Source: CACPJA01 sp964629335
GTDB taxonomy: Bacteria > Pseudomonadota > Gammaproteobacteria > Steroidobacterales > UBA11654
Direction: 5' to 3'
Assembly (NCBI GenBank): GCA_964629335.1
Contig: CAZVRH010000001.1
Span: forward strand, 1 to 64,000
Length of the DNA stretch: 64,000 bases
Shown here: positions 51,782 through 59,205 of the stretch, in pieces
Layout of the letters: every line of letters begins with the position of its first letter
Position numbering within the stretch: the stretch's first letter is position 1
The notes under the pieces: generated by a model
Databases searched by the model: none
Seen by the model: only the letters and a program-made list of their open reading frames with translations
Told to the model about the DNA's origin: nothing
Made by a program: the position numbers and the translations under genes

Positions 51782-52604
51782 GTGCTTTGATGTTAGGATG
51801 GCTCTGATAATTCACTAATTCAAAATCCTCATAAACATAGTCGTAAATTGAATCTGGCTTTCTGTTGATCTTCAGTGTAGGCAATGCATAGGGCTGCCGT
51901 GAAAGCTGCTCTCTAGCTTGTTCGGTATGGTTGAGATACAAATGAACGTCACCTCCAGTCCAAATAAAATCTCCCACATCTAAGTCACATTGTTGTGCAA
52001 GCATGTGTGTTAATAAACTGTAGGAAGCGATATTAAAACCCAAACCCAAGAAGGTGTCGCAACTTCGCTGATAAAGTTGGCATGATAATACGCCTTGTGA
52101 GACAAAAAATTGAAACAAAGTATGACACGGTGCTAATGCCATTTTTTGGTTCTTTACATTATCTTGAGGGGATATATGTTCATCCGGTAAATCAGCAACA
52201 TTCCAAGCACTTACAATCATTCTCCTAGAGCTCGGGTTGTGTTTAAGCTGGTCAACAACATTGTGTATTTGGTCGATGGTTTGCCCGCTGTTATGGTCTT
52301 GCCAATGTCTCCATTGATGTCCGTAAATAGGCCCTAGTTCACCGTTTTCATCTTCCCATTCGTCCCAAATATGAACTTGGTTTTTCTTCAATTGATTATT
52401 GTCAGTTGAGCCATCTAAAAACCAAAGCAACTCATGCACCACCCCTTTAAAGAAAATCTTTTTTGTGGTTAATAAAGGAAACCCCTGACTGAGATCAAAC
52501 CGCATTTGATGGCCAAAAAAACTTCGAGTGCCTGTGCCGGTTCTATCTTCTTTGATTTCTCCTTCATCCAGGATCTTTTGAAGTAGTTCTAAATATTGCT
52601 GCAC
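51768..52604 (-). CDS. thyA: Thymidylate synthase
   Basis: This 278-aa enzyme makes dTMP from dUMP with methylene-THF. It has RTGTGTRSFFG, YGHQWRHW, SSRRMIVSAWN, the catalytic C160 in LAPCHTLFQFFV and the C-terminal HPNIKAPISI. It is 14 residues longer than E. coli ThyA; the extra residues (around EHISPQDNVKNQ) lie just before the catalytic Cys, a known-variable loop. lgt is 31 nt upstream on the same strand. Confidence 0.97.
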   Translation of the reverse strand: MQQYLELLQKILDEGEIKEDRTGTGTRSFFGHQMRFDLSQGFPLLTTKKIFFKGVVHELLWFLDGSTDNNQLKKNQVHIWDEWEDENGELGPIYGHQWRHWQDHNSGQTIDQIHNVVDQLKHNPSSRRMIVSAWNVADLPDEHISPQDNVKNQKMALAPCHTLFQFFVSQGVLSCQLYQRSCDTFLGLGFNIASYSLLTHMLAQQCDLDVGDFIWTGGDVHLYLNHTEQAREQLSRQPYALPTLKINRKPDSIYDYVYEDFELVNYQSHPNIKAPISI

Positions 52605-52635
52605 TCACATCCCCTTATTTCAAAAAAATATCTGA

Positions 52636-53421
52636 TTATTTTACCTTTAACTTATGGGTAATAATAATCCAAAATCCGATTATCATCATTGGCAGCGTTA
52701 ACAATTGTCCAAGTGTCATCCAGCCTCCATATAGATAACCGATGTGTGCATCTGGCAACCTGAAAAATTCGATAAAAATTCTAAAACATCCATACCCAAT
52801 TAAGAACATTGCAGAAGGGAATCCAAGTGGTCTTTTCTTTCTGGTATAGAACCACAAAAAAACAAACAAGACCAAGCCTTCAAGAGTGGCCTCATAAAGC
52901 TGAGTGGCATGTCTTGTGGTTCCATTCACCAGAAAACCGAGAACTGAATCTGTAGGTGCTCCCCACAGTTCTCCATTGATAAAATTACCAATCCGTCCTA
53001 AACCAAGACCAATGGGAACTAAAGGGGCAACAAAATCAATCACCTTAACAAAAGGTTGTGAAATCTGCTTTGAACAAATCAACGCTGCACATAAAACTCC
53101 AAGTAATCCGCCATGAAATGACATGCCGCCCTTCCACAATTGAGGTAGAGCGATCAACCAACTGATTGGGTCACTGATCAATTGGCTGGTATCGTAGAAA
53201 AACATATAGCCCAGCCTACCTCCCAAAATTACTCCAAAAACAGAGTAAAAAATTAAATCGTCAACTTGATCTTTTGCTAGTGGAGACCATTCTTGCTGAA
53301 CTCTTAATCCTGCTAAGAGATAAGAGGCTATAAACCCTAGCAAATACATAATCCCATACCAAGCAATGGAAATGGGGCCAATACTTATGGCTACTGGGTC
53401 AATCTCAGGATAGATAAACAT
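52636..53421 (-). CDS. lgt: Prolipoprotein diacylglyceryl transferase
   Basis: This 261-aa inner-membrane enzyme adds diacylglycerol to the lipobox Cys, the first lipoprotein maturation step. H103 in SFHGGLLG and the Lgt signature GLGLGRIGNFINGELWG are present, with about seven membrane segments. It is followed by thyA, as in many gammaproteobacteria. Its lipoprotein substrates in this window include LolB, RlpA and the 96-aa lipoprotein. Confidence 0.96.
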   Translation of the reverse strand: MFIYPEIDPVAISIGPISIAWYGIMYLLGFIASYLLAGLRVQQEWSPLAKDQVDDLIFYSVFGVILGGRLGYMFFYDTSQLISDPISWLIALPQLWKGGMSFHGGLLGVLCAALICSKQISQPFVKVIDFVAPLVPIGLGLGRIGNFINGELWGAPTDSVLGFLVNGTTRHATQLYEATLEGLVLFVFLWFYTRKKRPLGFPSAMFLIGYGCFRIFIEFFRLPDAHIGYLYGGWMTLGQLLTLPMMIIGFWIIITHKLKVK

Positions 53422-53438
53422 TTATCAACTATTTAAGG

Positions 53439-54284
53439 CTACCAAGGAATAATGCCCTTATCGTAGTTGATAGCTTTTCCTCTATTTTTCCTGTTTGTTG
53501 TTGGATTTATTTCCTCAATAACTTCTATTAAACCCAGTGCACTTTGGTCGATGGTCACTACTCCAGGTCCAGATAAAGGATAACCTGATGCTTCAAGCAA
53601 TGCTGTTTCCACCATGCCGGGTGCAATTAAAGCTGAAAGTATCCCTTTAGACTTTAAACTCACATTCATGGCTATCACACCCATGTTTAAAGCCGCCTTG
53701 CTCATCCTGTAGAAATAAAATCGATCAGTATTACCCGTGATTTGCATAGAGCCTAATCCACTTGTCATTGAAACAATTTTTTTCTGGTCGCTGAGAGCCA
53801 CATTATCGGCAAATGCTTCTCCAACTTTTAAAGGGCCATAGGCATTTACTAACATAACTTTCTCAAAAGTAGATTGATCAAGGGATCCAAAACTCTGCGC
53901 TTGAACATCTCCAAGAATGCCTGCATTGTTAATCAGGACATCAATGGGTACACCTTCATATTTGTTTGCCAACTCATCGATCTCAGCTAGATCTGTCACG
54001 TCCAATTCTTCAATTAATATATTGGGATAATCACTGGCAAGCTTTTTAAGCTCTTCAGCGCGATCAGGGCTTCGGCATGTGGCGATCACGTTCCAGCCTT
54101 TTATTGCATAGTTTTTTGCTAAACCAAATCCAATGCCTCTATTTGACCCTGTAATAAAGACTGTAGGCTGATTCTGATCATGTACTTTGACATCAGAATG
54201 ATCGCTATGAGCCATTGATGTACCGCTCAGCAGAAAACAAAAAAAAGCGATTGAAAATATTTTTATGTTTGATGATTCTTTCAT
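53439..54284 (-). CDS. Exported short-chain dehydrogenase/reductase (SDR), copy 2
   Basis: This SDR has TGSNRGIG, NNAG, SMTSGLGS and the active-site YRMSK, preceded by a signal-peptide-like N-terminus (IKIFSIAFFCFLLSGTSMA) and a His/Asp-rich linker (HSDHSDVKVHD). I choose ATG 54284 (281 aa) because GGAG lies 8 nt upstream; the TTG at 54299 would sit on top of that site. It closely parallels the SDR at 13177-14001, including NVIATCRxP and the C-terminal VPW/IPW. The substrate is unknown, and a periplasmic location would be unusual for a soluble NAD(P) enzyme. Confidence 0.84.
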   Translation of the reverse strand: MKESSNIKIFSIAFFCFLLSGTSMAHSDHSDVKVHDQNQPTVFITGSNRGIGFGLAKNYAIKGWNVIATCRSPDRAEELKKLASDYPNILIEELDVTDLAEIDELANKYEGVPIDVLINNAGILGDVQAQSFGSLDQSTFEKVMLVNAYGPLKVGEAFADNVALSDQKKIVSMTSGLGSMQITGNTDRFYFYRMSKAALNMGVIAMNVSLKSKGILSALIAPGMVETALLEASGYPLSGPGVVTIDQSALGLIEVIEEINPTTNRKNRGKAINYDKGIIPW

Positions 54285-54397
54285 CTGGTTGCTCCTCAAT
54301 TGAGTTCTCTATTGTAAATAATAGTATAGCTTATTCATAACTCATTCTTGTTGACCATCCATTTAGGTCTTACAATAGTATTAAAGGAGTGAAAGTT

Positions 54398-54793
54398 ATG
54401 AACAATCGGAAAGTATTATTTCTGTCCTGCATGTTTTTAATGGGATTCCATGGATCCTTATTGCAAGCAAGCAATCATCATGGAAGTGAATCTAACAAGC
54501 CGAGTGGAACCGGTCATTGTACTTATATGTCTGATAACCCGTTTGCTGGAGAACCTTACAAAGCTTGCAGAACCAATGTTTCAGAGCATTTTTGTGAGAG
54601 CTATTCTGATGTGGGTGACGGCATGGTCAATATTATTGATCCAGTTTATGCAGAAGGTGATTGCCCTAGGGAAGGTTCAGTTGGATCTTGTGAAAGAGGC
54701 GGATGGGAAGAAGTCTATTATGAAGACAGCAACACAGGACCGATGGGAGTCGAATTTGGATGCAACTTTGCAGGAGACTGGTTAACGCCTTAA
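54398..54793 (+). CDS. Secreted six-cysteine protein, unknown function
   Basis: This 131-aa protein has a signal peptide (VLFLSCMFLMGFHGSLLQA) followed by a His/Ser-rich linker and a mature domain with six Cys (GHCTY, KACRT, HFCES, GDCPR, GSCER, FGCNF). This strongly suggests three disulfides in the periplasm or outside the cell. I do not recognise the family. The open frame extends to a GTG at 54389, but AGGAG at 54385-54389 places the start at ATG 54398 (8-nt spacing). It lies just upstream of the ECF sigma/anti-sigma pair on the same strand. Confidence 0.78.
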   Translation: MNNRKVLFLSCMFLMGFHGSLLQASNHHGSESNKPSGTGHCTYMSDNPFAGEPYKACRTNVSEHFCESYSDVGDGMVNIIDPVYAEGDCPREGSVGSCERGGWEEVYYEDSNTGPMGVEFGCNFAGDWLTP

Positions 54794-54905
54794 GATAGCT
54801 TTTTTTAAATCCGAACTTCTGTCTCAATCGAAAGTTTAGGTGGTTTAATAAAAAAGTTATCAAATGGTACAACCTGCAAATTTAATACATTTAAAATCGA
54901 GAAGA

Positions 54906-55490
54906 ATGTCAACTGTGCAATCGGATAATGATAATTCAATTCTAGCGAGGATAGCCGCAGGTGAAAATGGCTCCTTTGAGTTATTAATAGAGAAATATGG
55001 AAACCTCGTGTGGTCAATCGGTAAAAAATTCCTCTACAGACAATCTGACGTAGAGGATGCTGTGCAAGAGGTGTTTATTGCGATTTGGAAATCTGCAAAT
55101 AAATTTGATCCCCAGAAAGCCAAAGAAATAACCTTTGTTTCAATGATTGCCAGACGTCGATTCATCGATCATCTAAGAAAAGTTTCTAAACATAAGAACC
55201 TTGAATCCATCGATGATAAAAAAAGTGGGCATCAACTATATAAAGAATCAATGTTAAATGAGTCCACAGATCTCCAGCTGATAAAACAAGCAATTGAAAG
55301 TCTGGATATCGATGATCAAGAACTGCTGAACCTATCTATATATCAAGGATACAGCCATTCTGAAATTGCAAAGTTACTGAATTTGCCTCTTGGGACCGTG
55401 AAAACTAAGATCAGGAGAAATTTGATAAAGCTAAAAGGAATTTTTAAAAATAACGAAATCGCAACTATTGTTAACTTGAATAATGTCTAG
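54906..55490 (+). CDS. ECF-type RNA polymerase sigma factor
   Basis: This is a 194-aa sigma-70-family ECF factor. Region 2 includes LVWSIGKKFLYRQSDVEDAVQEVFIAIW, and region 4 with its helix-turn-helix is SIYQGYSHSEIAKLLNLPLGTVKTKIRRNLIKL. I choose ATG 54906, preceded by GAGAAG, over ATG 54864, which has no ribosome site. It overlaps the RskA-type anti-sigma gene by 8 nt, so the pair forms a sigma/anti-sigma switch, likely of the SigK/RskA class. Confidence 0.9.
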   Translation: MSTVQSDNDNSILARIAAGENGSFELLIEKYGNLVWSIGKKFLYRQSDVEDAVQEVFIAIWKSANKFDPQKAKEITFVSMIARRRFIDHLRKVSKHKNLESIDDKKSGHQLYKESMLNESTDLQLIKQAIESLDIDDQELLNLSIYQGYSHSEIAKLLNLPLGTVKTKIRRNLIKLKGIFKNNEIATIVNLNNV

Positions 55491-56289
55491 AGTAGAGAAA
55501 AAAGAAGAAAGACTAATGGATTTACTGGCACTTGAGGCCGTCCAAAAACTGTCAATTGAAGAGCAACAGGAATTAAAAATGCTCCTTGATTTATTTCCTG
55601 AATATACACAGGATCATTTCCATGAGATGACCGCACTGGCTCAGGTTAGTTTTTATACCCAAGACAACTACAATAATGAATCGATTCCTAGACAAATGCG
55701 TAAACGAATTCTTCATGCCTATAAAGCAGAACTTGGTCGGACGACTTTTATGGACCATGTCAATCACTACATGAGGGTCTTTTTCTACAAGCCTCAATAT
55801 GCCTGGACTCTAACGGTACTTATGACTATTGGCTTGTCTTTTTCCATGATTGAATTTAAAGATTACGAGAATAATTTTAAATACTTACCACTGAAAAGAG
55901 CTGTTCTAGAAATGACGGCTAATGACATCATTCAGTTTCCTTGGTACTCAAGGTCTATTGACCTTGAAGGCATATCGGGCAACATCATCTGGTCTGATGA
56001 AGGTCAGAAAGGATTTATTAAGCTAACTGGCATGCCAATGAATGATCCAACTCAAAATCAATATCAGGTTTGGATAGTCGATCCATTGAATCATGAGCAA
56101 CCTGTGGACGGCGGTGTTTTTGATGTGACGCAAACAGATCAATCGGTGATTATTCCGATTAATCCTAAACTTCCTATTTCAAGAGCTGTTGGTTTTGCTA
56201 TTACATTGGAGCAACCCGGTGGAGTGGTTGTTTCCTCTCAACCGATACTGCTAACGGCACCTAAAGAACGCCCTCAAATCACAATCTGA
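55483..56289 (+). CDS. RskA-type transmembrane anti-sigma factor
   Basis: This 268-aa protein has an N-terminal cytosolic anti-sigma region (~1-100) and one membrane segment (about 107-124, YAWTLTVLMTIGLSFSMI). Its periplasmic C-terminal domain matches the anti-sigma-K factor RskA family (GFIKLTGMPMNDPTQNQYQVWIVD; PVDGGVFDVTQ; GFAITLEQPGGVVVSSQPI). It should hold the adjacent ECF factor inactive at the membrane until an envelope signal arrives. The conserved element copy B lies in the 133 nt after its stop. Confidence 0.88.
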   Translation: MSRVEKKEERLMDLLALEAVQKLSIEEQQELKMLLDLFPEYTQDHFHEMTALAQVSFYTQDNYNNESIPRQMRKRILHAYKAELGRTTFMDHVNHYMRVFFYKPQYAWTLTVLMTIGLSFSMIEFKDYENNFKYLPLKRAVLEMTANDIIQFPWYSRSIDLEGISGNIIWSDEGQKGFIKLTGMPMNDPTQNQYQVWIVDPLNHEQPVDGGVFDVTQTDQSVIIPINPKLPISRAVGFAITLEQPGGVVVSSQPILLTAPKERPQITI

Positions 56290-56314
56290 ATTTATTTTTA
56301 TTGCTTATTTTGGA

Positions 56315-56391
56315 GAGTAGGCAGTTATCTACTAATTGCCTTAGGGGACTACAGCTCATAAACTACCTACTCACTAATATTTTCGTAAAAA
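56315..56391 (+). promoter_or_regulatory. Conserved hairpin element, copy B, upstream of a hydrolase gene
   Basis: The core TAGGGGACTACAGCTCAT (56342-56359) matches copy A (8038-8054) apart from one insertion and one substitution. A TATTTT..TAAAAA tract (56378-56391) follows at nearly the same spacing as in copy A. GAGTAGG (56315-56321) can pair with CCTACTC (56366-56372). An alternative 8-bp hairpin, GGCAGTTA/TAATTGCC with a 5-nt loop (56320-56340), competes for two of its bases. The core starts 81 nt before the downstream ATG, against 75 nt in copy A. Confidence 0.55.
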
Positions 56392-56422
56392 CATATAATT
56401 TAGATGCCCAATTGAAAAACAA

Positions 56423-57379
56423 ATGAAACAGCACTTTAGAAAAATTTTTAGACTCATCTTAGGATTAATCATTTTCAGCTACGCTTCCCTAATCATTTAT
56501 GCCTATGTGCCCATGAAAGAAATCCCGAGCAAAGAATTGGCGACCACAGAGGATCGGTTTGTTGAAGTGAATGGTTATGCAATCCGCTATCGACAATATC
56601 TCTCTGATAGAAAGGGTAGTCCGAATCTAATATTGATTCATGGGTTTGGAAATAATTTGAATTCTTGGAGGTTAATCACACCAATTCTTTCCCAGAGTTA
56701 CAATATTTATGTCTTTGATTTATTAGGCTTTGGGCTATCAGATAAACCCACGGATTATGATTACACTAATGCTAACCAAGCAAGGACCGTAGATAAGCTT
56801 GTAAACAAACTGAATCTCGATGCCTTCATTGTTGGTGGCCACTCTTTAGGTGGTGCGATTGCTTTTCACGTTGCGATGAATAATAAAAAAACACAAGGAT
56901 TAATCTTATTTAATCCAGGCATCATAAACACAGGCGTTCCTGAGTTTGCAAGATATCTTAACCTGGTGTTCCCTTTTGCGAGAGTTTCAGCAAAACAATT
57001 TGCCGATCGAGAGTTTCGAGAAGCATTTCTTAAACGGTCTTATCATGATCCATCTATTGTTGATAATAAGGTTATGGACGAGATCATGCTTGGAACCAGA
57101 TCGGAGGGTTACCTTAGAGGAACCACCAGTATGCTGAATAAGTTCTATGACGCTAATGAGGCTCAATTGATGCATAAAGTGACCCTGCCCACACTAATTG
57201 TTTTTGGTGTTGAAGATCGCAATAAAACAATGGAGGAAGCTCTAGAATTAAAAAATGGTTTTGTAAATAGTAAACTGGAACTAATTCAAAATGCTGGGCA
57301 TTATGTTCATGAAGAATCACCGAAGATTGTGTCTGAGAGTATTATTAGAGAGATGACTTTTCTAGCAAAAAAAAGCTAA
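56423..57379 (+). CDS. Membrane-anchored alpha/beta hydrolase (copy 1)
   Basis: This 318-aa alpha/beta hydrolase is preceded by one N-terminal membrane segment (LILGLIIFSYASLIIYAYV). It has the oxyanion HGFG (73-76), the nucleophile elbow G-H-S141-L-G, a late Asp in FGVEDRN and the catalytic His in NAGHYVHEE. The substrate is unknown; relatives include esterases, epoxide hydrolases and C-C bond hydrolases. The domain is probably displayed on one face of the inner membrane. Conserved element B lies upstream. The GNAT gene follows by 9 nt. Confidence 0.85.
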   Translation: MKQHFRKIFRLILGLIIFSYASLIIYAYVPMKEIPSKELATTEDRFVEVNGYAIRYRQYLSDRKGSPNLILIHGFGNNLNSWRLITPILSQSYNIYVFDLLGFGLSDKPTDYDYTNANQARTVDKLVNKLNLDAFIVGGHSLGGAIAFHVAMNNKKTQGLILFNPGIINTGVPEFARYLNLVFPFARVSAKQFADREFREAFLKRSYHDPSIVDNKVMDEIMLGTRSEGYLRGTTSMLNKFYDANEAQLMHKVTLPTLIVFGVEDRNKTMEEALELKNGFVNSKLELIQNAGHYVHEESPKIVSESIIREMTFLAKKS

Positions 57380-57388
57380 GATTAACCT

Positions 57389-57844
57389 ATGTCTAGAATT
57401 GTCCAAGCAGAAATAGAACACCTTAATGAACTATCAAGACTGTTCAACCTCTATAGGATTTTTTATAAGGAGGAAGATAACCTTCAGGGTGCATATCAAT
57501 TTATTAAAGAAAGACTAGAAAATGGAGATTCAACCATCTTTGTTTCAAGTAATGATGAGGGAAACCTGGACGGTTTTGTGCAATTGTATCCCTCGTTTTG
57601 TTCGGTAAGCATGATACCCATTCTGATCCTGTATGATTTATTTGTTGACCCAGACATGAGAGCCGGTGGCATAGGAAGAAATTTAATGAATAAAGCAAAA
57701 GATTACGCCAGAGAAAATGGTTTCAGTCGATTAGAACTCTCTACAGCAAAAGACAATGTAATTGGTCAAACTTTATATGAATCTCTAGGTTATGAGGTTG
57801 ATAATGAATTTCTGCACTACAGTTTAGAGATTAACAAGGATTAA
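57389..57844 (+). CDS. GNAT-family N-acetyltransferase
   Basis: This 151-aa GNAT protein has the acetyl-CoA pyrophosphate loop motif in LFVDPDMRAGGIGRNLMNKAKDYA and the C-terminal SLGYEVDNEFLHYSLEI. It transfers an acetyl group from acetyl-CoA to an amine substrate; the substrate is unknown. It is cytosolic. It starts 9 nt after the membrane hydrolase, so the two are likely co-transcribed. Confidence 0.88.
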   Translation: MSRIVQAEIEHLNELSRLFNLYRIFYKEEDNLQGAYQFIKERLENGDSTIFVSSNDEGNLDGFVQLYPSFCSVSMIPILILYDLFVDPDMRAGGIGRNLMNKAKDYARENGFSRLELSTAKDNVIGQTLYESLGYEVDNEFLHYSLEINKD

Positions 57845-57854
57845 ATTGATTTAA

Positions 57855-58145
57855 TCAACCGGGGTCAGGCATTCCTTGTCTTACTCGTTCCCTGTTCTGC
57901 TGATCCCTTAAAATTCTTTGGCTTTTTTCTGCCATGGCTTCTTCTTCTTCATTTGTCATACAAATCTCTTTTTTCAGCCTACTCCCGGAAACCTTGACTT
58001 TGCGACAATTACTATTATCTTTTTTTACCGCCTGAGATACTTGAGTTTGATTGGAACTTGTGTTGCTATTTTCTCCAGCCTCTTGGTTTGTAACGCATCC
58101 AATAAGCAAAAGAAATATAGGGGCAATGCTTAATAAAATTTTCAT
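57855..58145 (-). CDS. Small lipoprotein with C-x(n)-SGSRL-x(4)-C motif
   Basis: This 96-aa lipoprotein starts at ATG 58145: the leader KILLSIAPIFLLLIGC carries the lipobox LIGC. After a Ser/Asn/Gln-rich linker comes CRKVKVSGSRLKKEICMTNEEEEA, a two-Cys motif seen in many small hypothetical proteins of gammaproteobacteria. The frame can be extended to 58262, but that would overlap the upstream propeller gene and bury the leader. The Cys pair may form a disulfide. Function unknown. Confidence 0.78.
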   Translation of the reverse strand: MKILLSIAPIFLLLIGCVTNQEAGENSNTSSNQTQVSQAVKKDNSNCRKVKVSGSRLKKEICMTNEEEEAMAEKSQRILRDQQNRERVRQGMPDPG

Positions 58146-58173
58146 ATTTGAATGATAACAAATTTTAAAGGTT

Positions 58174-59130
58174 TCACGAAGATATACTAAACTCAGCAAC
58201 TCCGCCAAAACTTCTTTTTGGAACTGCAAAACCAGTATCAATTGACCCAATAACTTTTCCATCCTCCAAACTAACTTTTAACATAATTCCTGAAAAGATA
58301 TTTGCAGTAAAAAAGTGTTTGCCGTCAGATGATGGAGTTATTTGAGCTATGCCCCATCCGTGTTCATTTAGGTCAATGGTTTGAATCACATGGCCCTGTT
58401 CATCTAAGATCTCGATATAGTCGCCCCGAGAATGCAGCAATCTCCCATCAGGTAGATAATTGATTGCAATGGCCACCACCCTATCTGTCAAATCACCAGG
58501 CAGGACCACCAGGTCATCCATTTGCTGATGATTCACAATATCGTATCGCATAACCTTTTTCCCTATTTCAGTGGTGTAAGTAATAAATTTTTCACTGGGG
58601 TGCATGGTTGAATGGGTGACCCCTTTAAATTGATGAAACTCAGGAGAATAAGCAACATCAAAAATTTCAACCAACTCTAAATCTGAATTAAACTTGTGTA
58701 TATTTGCGTAACCCAATAAATCAAGCCCAGGTAAACGTTTCATGTAACTTCCTGGGTATGGGGTATTCCCGACCAGGGCTTCGCCTAAATAGATATTGCC
58801 ATCTTTATCAAACGTTGCGTTTGAAAATGCACGATCTCCAAAATGATAATTTGGCATTTGTTGACCATCTGGAGAAACCCTCACGACCACATGATTATGC
58901 ATATCAAAACCCCATAGAGTGCCTTCTTGGTCAAAAGTTAATCCAATCACTAAATGCTCAGTGCCCTCAGTCCATAGCACGCCTTTAGGTTGAAGATTTT
59001 TGTCATATTGTAAGATTCTTCCATCACCTTTGTGATCATCAGTTTCATCGTTCAAATAAGTACAACCAAGAAAAATGTCCCCATCTTCAAAAGGTTTCAT
59101 CGTGTTCTCTTTTATGTTTTCTTTATTCAT
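58174..59130 (-). CDS. SMP-30/gluconolactonase-like beta-propeller protein (paralog 2)
   Basis: This 318-aa propeller protein is a paralog of the protein at 12208-13173: both open with KPFE.GDIF.G.T.LN..DDH.GDGRI.QYD and end with a similar G-x-AEF segment. No leader is seen. SMP-30-like folds are lactonases or related hydrolases; the exact role is unknown. A second in-frame ATG (59100) with AAAGAG before it could be the real start. It is divergent from a membrane-anchored hydrolase, with a perfect dyad between the two (59145-59167). Confidence 0.72.
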   Translation of the reverse strand: MNKENIKENTMKPFEDGDIFLGCTYLNDETDDHKGDGRILQYDKNLQPKGVLWTEGTEHLVIGLTFDQEGTLWGFDMHNHVVVRVSPDGQQMPNYHFGDRAFSNATFDKDGNIYLGEALVGNTPYPGSYMKRLPGLDLLGYANIHKFNSDLELVEIFDVAYSPEFHQFKGVTHSTMHPSEKFITYTTEIGKKVMRYDIVNHQQMDDLVVLPGDLTDRVVAIAINYLPDGRLLHSRGDYIEILDEQGHVIQTIDLNEHGWGIAQITPSSDGKHFFTANIFSGIMLKVSLEDGKVIGSIDTGFAVPKRSFGGVAEFSISS

Positions 59131-59144
59131 GTTTTCACAATTGA

Positions 59145-59167
59145 AGCTATATCGATAATATATAGCT
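59145..59167. promoter_or_regulatory. Perfect dyad between propeller and hydrolase genes
   Basis: AGCTATAT (59145-59152) and ATATAGCT (59160-59167) are a perfect 8-bp inverted repeat around CGATAAT, midway in a 75-nt divergent gap. It is a plausible repressor or activator operator for both genes. A half-site AGCTATAT also occurs at 10661-10668, upstream of the operon holding the propeller paralog, but an 8-mer match is weak. Confidence 0.4.
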
Positions 59168-59205
59168 AATATTAGAGTTGATTACACAATAGTTAAATAA
59201 ATTTT

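Noticed and set aside
54351..54379. TTGACC-17 nt-AATAGT as a promoter for the six-cysteine protein
   Set aside because: The predicted start would fall on the Shine-Dalgarno sequence, leaving no usable leader.
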